From an uncultured Lachnospiraceae bacterium (GTDB taxonomy: Bacteria; Bacillota; Clostridia; Lachnospirales; Anaerotignaceae), in the NCBI GenBank assembly GCA_944384285.1, contig CALWSX010000175.1, forward strand, positions 1-8,772: a DNA stretch of 8,772 nt. The letters are read 5' to 3'. A program made the translations under genes and the position numbers. Numbering within the stretch: the stretch's first letter is position 1; each line of letters begins with the position of its first letter. Of the stretch, positions 6,439-8,772 are shown in pieces. The notes under the pieces were generated by a model. The model ran no database searches. It saw only the letters and a list, made by a program, of their open reading frames with translations, and was not told where the DNA came from.

Positions 6439-6444
6439 ATTTTT

Positions 6445-6654
6445 ATGTTCTGCGGTAATAATAGTAATAGTTGTGAAGGTTTAATTTGGATTTTAATTTT
6501 ATTATCATGTTGTGGTAATAACAACTTTTTAGGTGACGGCGACTGTGGTTGCGGTGAAAGCACATGCGGTGGAGGATATTTATGGATTATTATTCTTCTT
6601 CTTTGCTGCTGTAACGGTAACAAAGGTCATATTGGATCATCTTGCGGATGCTAA
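6445..6654 (+). CDS. Small cysteine-rich repeat protein with two hydrophobic segments, function unknown
   Basis: I do not recognise a named family. The 69 residues include 12 cysteines (3, 10, 22, 23, 34, 36, 41, 54, 55, 56, 67, 69) and many Gly and Asn, unlike any neighbour. There are two short hydrophobic stretches, LIWILILL (13-20) and YLWIIILLL (45-53), each followed by CC or CCC and then an Asn-rich turn, and each half ends in CGC. Thus it is an internal duplication. Similar tiny Cys/Gly/hydrophobic proteins are, from memory, common in Clostridia, but I know of no assigned role. Membrane association, metal binding or a secreted or spore-associated peptide are all inference. AAGGAGGT precedes the ATG and a terminator follows 14 bases after the stop, which supports a real gene. 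It may be read through from hisE or have its own weak promoter. Confidence 0.82.
   Translation: MFCGNNSNSCEGLIWILILLSCCGNNNFLGDGDCGCGESTCGGGYLWIIILLLCCCNGNKGHIGSSCGC
6451..6651 (+). repeat. Internal two-copy protein repeat of about 32-33 residues
   Basis: Residues 3-36 and 37-69 of the small protein match with an offset of 32-33. W15 aligns with W47, the hydrophobic run 16-20 with 48-52, C22-C23 with C54-C55, N25 and N27 with N57 and N59, and the closing CGC 34-36 with 67-69. The codons differ widely between copies, so the duplication is old and preserved at protein level. Confidence 0.75.
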
Positions 6655-6667
6655 TATTTTTTTGATT

Positions 6668-6690
6668 GGGCGAGAAATCGCCCTTTTTTT
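6668..6690 (+). terminator. Rho-independent terminator
   Basis: GGGCGA (6668-6673), a GAAA tetraloop and TCGCCC (6678-6683) form a perfect six-base stem, followed by seven T (6684-6690). No A-run precedes the stem, so it works on the plus strand only. It closes the cysteine-rich gene, and also the his operon if transcription runs through from hisE, since no earlier terminator is visible. Confidence 0.93.
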
Positions 6691-6827
6691 ATTTAATTTG
6701 TATTTAACAATAGATAAATTATTAACAATTTTATTTCAAATTGCAATTATTTTTTGCTAAAAAAATAAATTATTTAGTAATAATTATAATATTTGTATAT
6801 ATTTGATATAGAAAATTTAATTATATA

Positions 6828-6836
6828 TGGTATAAT
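6828..6836 (+). promoter_or_regulatory. Extended -10 promoter for the membrane-protein operon
   Basis: TGG followed by a perfect TATAAT (6831-6836) gives an extended -10 element. No good -35 lies 17 bases upstream; TTGATA at 6803-6808 is too far, at 22 bases. Transcription would start near 6843, about 70 bases before the gene. The surrounding 6691-6830 is very AT-rich and shows no other convincing feature. Confidence 0.55.
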
Positions 6837-6900
6837 TACTAAAAAATAATAAAAGAAATCATGTAATAAGTAATTAAAAATGATTTTATTAATTAAAGGA

Positions 6901-6905
6901 AGGAG
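6901..6905 (+). promoter_or_regulatory. Ribosome binding site deciding the membrane-protein start
   Basis: AGGAG, seven bases before ATG 6913, within AAAGGAAGGAG. An in-frame ATG at 6880 lies upstream of this site and has no comparable one of its own, so 6913 is preferred. Confidence 0.85.
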
Positions 6906-6912
6906 CAAAAAA

Positions 6913-7923
6913 ATGGATAACACTAAAGAATTAAAAGGTTATAAAAGAGGGATCCCGAATATTGAAAACCAAAGCTTTAAAATCTCAGCTATATTGTTTA
7001 TTTTAGTAGGTGCATTAACTATAATTTTTAAAGTTTTATTCAGACATGTTTATTATCCTACTTTAGTATCTTTAATAATGATTGCAATAGGCGGGTTAAT
7101 GCTTTATGCAAAGCAAAATGATAAATTTTTATGGATATCTTTAATTTTATTATTTTTATTTTCTGGTGCAATTAATTCATATTTGTTTGTGGCTTTAATA
7201 TTTTTAGGAATATCTTATATAGGATTTAATACAAACTTATCTATTGGTAAAAAAGAATTTCCATTATTTAATATTATTTCTATCGTTTTCTGTGCTATAA
7301 GTATTTTAACCACTTTAAGAGTTATGATTAGATTAACTGGTTTAAATATTGATTTCTTCAGACTAATGATATTTATATTCCAGATTATTTTTATTGCAGG
7401 GGTTATATTTTTAAATATTTCGGCGGAAAATGTAGTAAATGTTTCAACAGTAAGAGCTTTTTTTAATAAAATATTTGAAAAAATTTTTGAAGGTAAAGAA
7501 AAATACGGTAATAATGAAGGCAATACTGGGAAAAGAACATTTTCAAGTATCTTTTATGGAAATATAGGAAACAAACTTAAAATTTTAGCTAAAATTCAAG
7601 GATATTTTGCTTTTGTCATTGCAATACTCGGTATTTTCTTTGGTATTTTAGGCTTTGTTTTATATCTTATCTTTGCAATAATTAGAGGTGTTTCAATAAT
7701 TACGGCTTTCTTACCATTATTATCAGGAGTTGTAGCAGTTTTATGTGCATTGCTTTTAATTGTAATGTCTTGGCCTTTATATGGATTTGGTCAGATAGTT
7801 GATGACCTTCATAAAGTTAAAGAGACAGGTCTTAAAACAAATGTAATTGAAAAACAAGAAAGTGTTGAAAACACTGAAAAAATTGAAGAAGATAAAAATC
7901 CAGATGAGTTACCTGAAATATAA
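6913..7923 (+). CDS. Polytopic membrane protein, about eight spans, function unknown
   Basis: Not a family I can name. From ATG 6913 it has 336 residues. Hydrophobic spans lie near 24-40, 48-66, 72-86, 89-107, 117-136, 149-168, 229-255 and 265-288. A charged, probably cytoplasmic loop (about 181-226) with FEKIFEGKEKYGNNEGNTGKR separates the first six from the last two. The stretch 216-299, GNIGNKLKILAKI ... SWPLYGFGQIVDDL, resembles a two-span module (KIKxLAK ... LYGFGxLVED) that I recall from small clostridial membrane proteins. The tail (about 309-336) is acidic and hydrophilic. There is no catalytic motif and no cleavable signal peptide. It is followed after 14 bp by the zinc-ribbon gene, probably in one operon. 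An in-frame ATG at 6880 would add 11 residues but lies before the ribosome binding site. Confidence 0.87.
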   Translation: MDNTKELKGYKRGIPNIENQSFKISAILFILVGALTIIFKVLFRHVYYPTLVSLIMIAIGGLMLYAKQNDKFLWISLILLFLFSGAINSYLFVALIFLGISYIGFNTNLSIGKKEFPLFNIISIVFCAISILTTLRVMIRLTGLNIDFFRLMIFIFQIIFIAGVIFLNISAENVVNVSTVRAFFNKIFEKIFEGKEKYGNNEGNTGKRTFSSIFYGNIGNKLKILAKIQGYFAFVIAILGIFFGILGFVLYLIFAIIRGVSIITAFLPLLSGVVAVLCALLLIVMSWPLYGFGQIVDDLHKVKETGLKTNVIEKQESVENTEKIEEDKNPDELPEI

Positions 7924-7937
7924 GGAGGAGATTATAT

Positions 7938-8772
7938 ATGTCAGAAAGATATATACAACGTTTTCGCCTTAAAGACAGACAGTATATTGAGGGTTGCCCT
8001 ATAGTTTTAGCTGCCGGAGCGTTGCTTTATGATACAAAAGATCCTCGTATGGTAGTTCAGCTAAAATGGAAAAACATATCACCCAAAATTGTTTCAGGAT
8101 TACATATTAAAGTAAATTTTTATGGAGAAAACGGAGAAAAAATAGGGGAAAAAGATTTTTCTTATTCAGATAATGTAAATAGGGGGAAATCTTTTGGTCA
8201 ATATAAAGCTATAGCTTTTCCAGATACTTCTGTAATAAAATTTGATGTTTGTTTTAAAAAAGTTGATTTTTTAGACGGAGAATATTGGGAAAACATTAAA
8301 GAAAAACCATTAGTTATTTTGCCCGCTTTTGTTTCTCTTGATAATTTAGATGAAAACCTTCTTTCCATAAGCAGAAAAAATTTAAAAAACGGTAAATATA
8401 TTTATCAGGAAAATTTTGATTTATGGTACTGTACATGCGGAGCAGTAAATCGCTTTGGGGAAGAAAGATGTCATCTCTGTGGTAAAAACAAAAATTTTGT
8501 AATTAAATATGCAAGTATAAAATCTCTTGAAGAGATACAGGCAAAAAAAGCAGAAGCTGCAGAAAAAGCAGAAAAGGCAAAAGAAGAGATGATTTTAAAA
8601 ACAAAATCTTTAAAATCATCATTTATGGACAAGGTTTCAAATATAAAATCACAAAAAGAAACAGAAAAAGTTTTGGAAGATGAAGAATTACAAAAAGAAG
8701 ATTTTTCTAAGACAGAAAATACAGACTCTTCTATGGATACATCTTTAAACGAAGAAAAAACAGGTTTAGTAG
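7938..8772 (+). CDS. Zinc-ribbon protein with an N-terminal beta-rich domain, partial (cut by window end)
   Basis: The 278 visible residues have no stop before the window edge. Residues about 8-125 look like an all-beta domain: IEGCPIVLAAGALLYD (17-32), VVQLKWKNISPKIVSGLHIK (39-58), NRGKSFGQYKAIAFPD (81-96) and DFLDGEYW (110-117). I recall this pattern (cPVxLxAGALLxD, QLKxKNIS, FGxxxxIxLPD) from uncharacterised clostridial proteins, but I know no function. Then comes a zinc ribbon, LWYCTCGAVN...ERCHLCG (162-182), with ligands C165, C167, C178 and C181; W163 and N171 recall RanBP2-type fingers. After it, 195-226 is an E/K/A-rich likely coiled coil, followed by an acidic Ser/Thr-rich linker. 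A membrane anchor or further domain may lie beyond the edge. The start follows AAGGAGGAG, which overlaps the stop of the membrane-protein gene. Confidence 0.85.
   Translation, partial: MSERYIQRFRLKDRQYIEGCPIVLAAGALLYDTKDPRMVVQLKWKNISPKIVSGLHIKVNFYGENGEKIGEKDFSYSDNVNRGKSFGQYKAIAFPDTSVIKFDVCFKKVDFLDGEYWENIKEKPLVILPAFVSLDNLDENLLSISRKNLKNGKYIYQENFDLWYCTCGAVNRFGEERCHLCGKNKNFVIKYASIKSLEEIQAKKAEAAEKAEKAKEEMILKTKSLKSSFMDKVSNIKSQKETEKVLEDEELQKEDFSKTENTDSSMDTSLNEEKTGLV

Noticed and set aside
6704..6729. Direct repeat TTAACAAT (6704-6711 and 6722-6729) after the terminator
   Set aside because: Eight bases of almost pure A/T in a very AT-rich spacer, away from the predicted promoter; likely chance.
6533..6760. 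75-residue plus-strand reading frame overlapping the cysteine-rich gene and terminator
   Set aside because: It runs through the GC-rich terminator and lacks a ribosome binding site; the overlapping 6445-6654 frame has a strong site, a repeat structure and a stop just before the terminator.
6745..6772. A/T-only imperfect hairpin (ATTATTTTTT / AAAAAATAAAT)
   Set aside because: Imperfect, without GC pairs or a clean U-tract; homopolymer runs in AT-rich DNA give such pairing freely.
6880..6912. Upstream ATG extension of the membrane protein
   Set aside because: The extension encodes its own downstream ribosome binding site (AGGAG 6901-6905), which is ideally placed for ATG 6913.
7215..7523. 102-residue minus-strand reading frame inside the membrane-protein gene
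   Set aside because: Antisense shadow of an AT-rich gene, with no ribosome binding site and no recognisable protein features.
1..8772. CRISPR array, tRNA or rRNA genes, insertion sequence, phage or anti-phage genes
   Set aside because: No regularly spaced repeats, cloverleaf-like segments, transposase motifs or terminal inverted repeats were seen.

Overview
The window is AT-rich DNA from a low-GC Firmicute, most likely an anaerobic clostridial bacterium. The clues are the short HisG paired with HisZ, strong AAGGAGG-type ribosome binding sites, TTG starts, AGA/ATA/TTA-rich codon use and the overall gene content. I cannot name a species from sequence alone.

Layout. Positions 1-325 (minus) hold the 5' part of xpt, xanthine phosphoribosyltransferase. 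A 168-bp divergent intergenic region (326-493) carries two near-consensus sigma-A type promoters, back to back with their -35 boxes touching. Positions 494-6363 (plus) form one tight histidine-biosynthesis operon in the order hisZ-G-D-B-H-F-I-E, with gaps of only 0-15 bp. An 81-bp spacer leads to a 69-residue cysteine-rich protein (6445-6654), made of two repeats that each contain a short hydrophobic segment. A clear intrinsic terminator follows at 6668-6690. After an AT-rich gap with an extended -10 promoter comes a second, unrelated operon. It encodes an eight-span membrane protein (6913-7923) and a zinc-ribbon protein (7938 to beyond the window end).

How the genes work together. HisZ and short HisG make phosphoribosyl-ATP from ATP and PRPP. 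HisE and HisI convert it to ProFAR. HisH and HisF make imidazole glycerol phosphate and AICAR. HisB dehydrates the former, and HisD oxidises histidinol to histidine. The ProFAR isomerase (hisA), the aminotransferase (hisC) and the histidinol-phosphate phosphatase are not in the window. hisA normally sits between hisH and hisF, but here those genes are only 11 bp apart, so its absence is real at this locus. The divergent xpt belongs to purine salvage, which also uses PRPP and is linked to histidine synthesis through AICAR.

The his leader is too short for a T-box, and the xpt leader is too short for a purine riboswitch, so control probably acts at the DNA level. I do not see a clearly new multi-gene system. 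The least explained items are the cysteine-rich repeat protein, the missing hisA, and the membrane protein plus zinc-ribbon pair.
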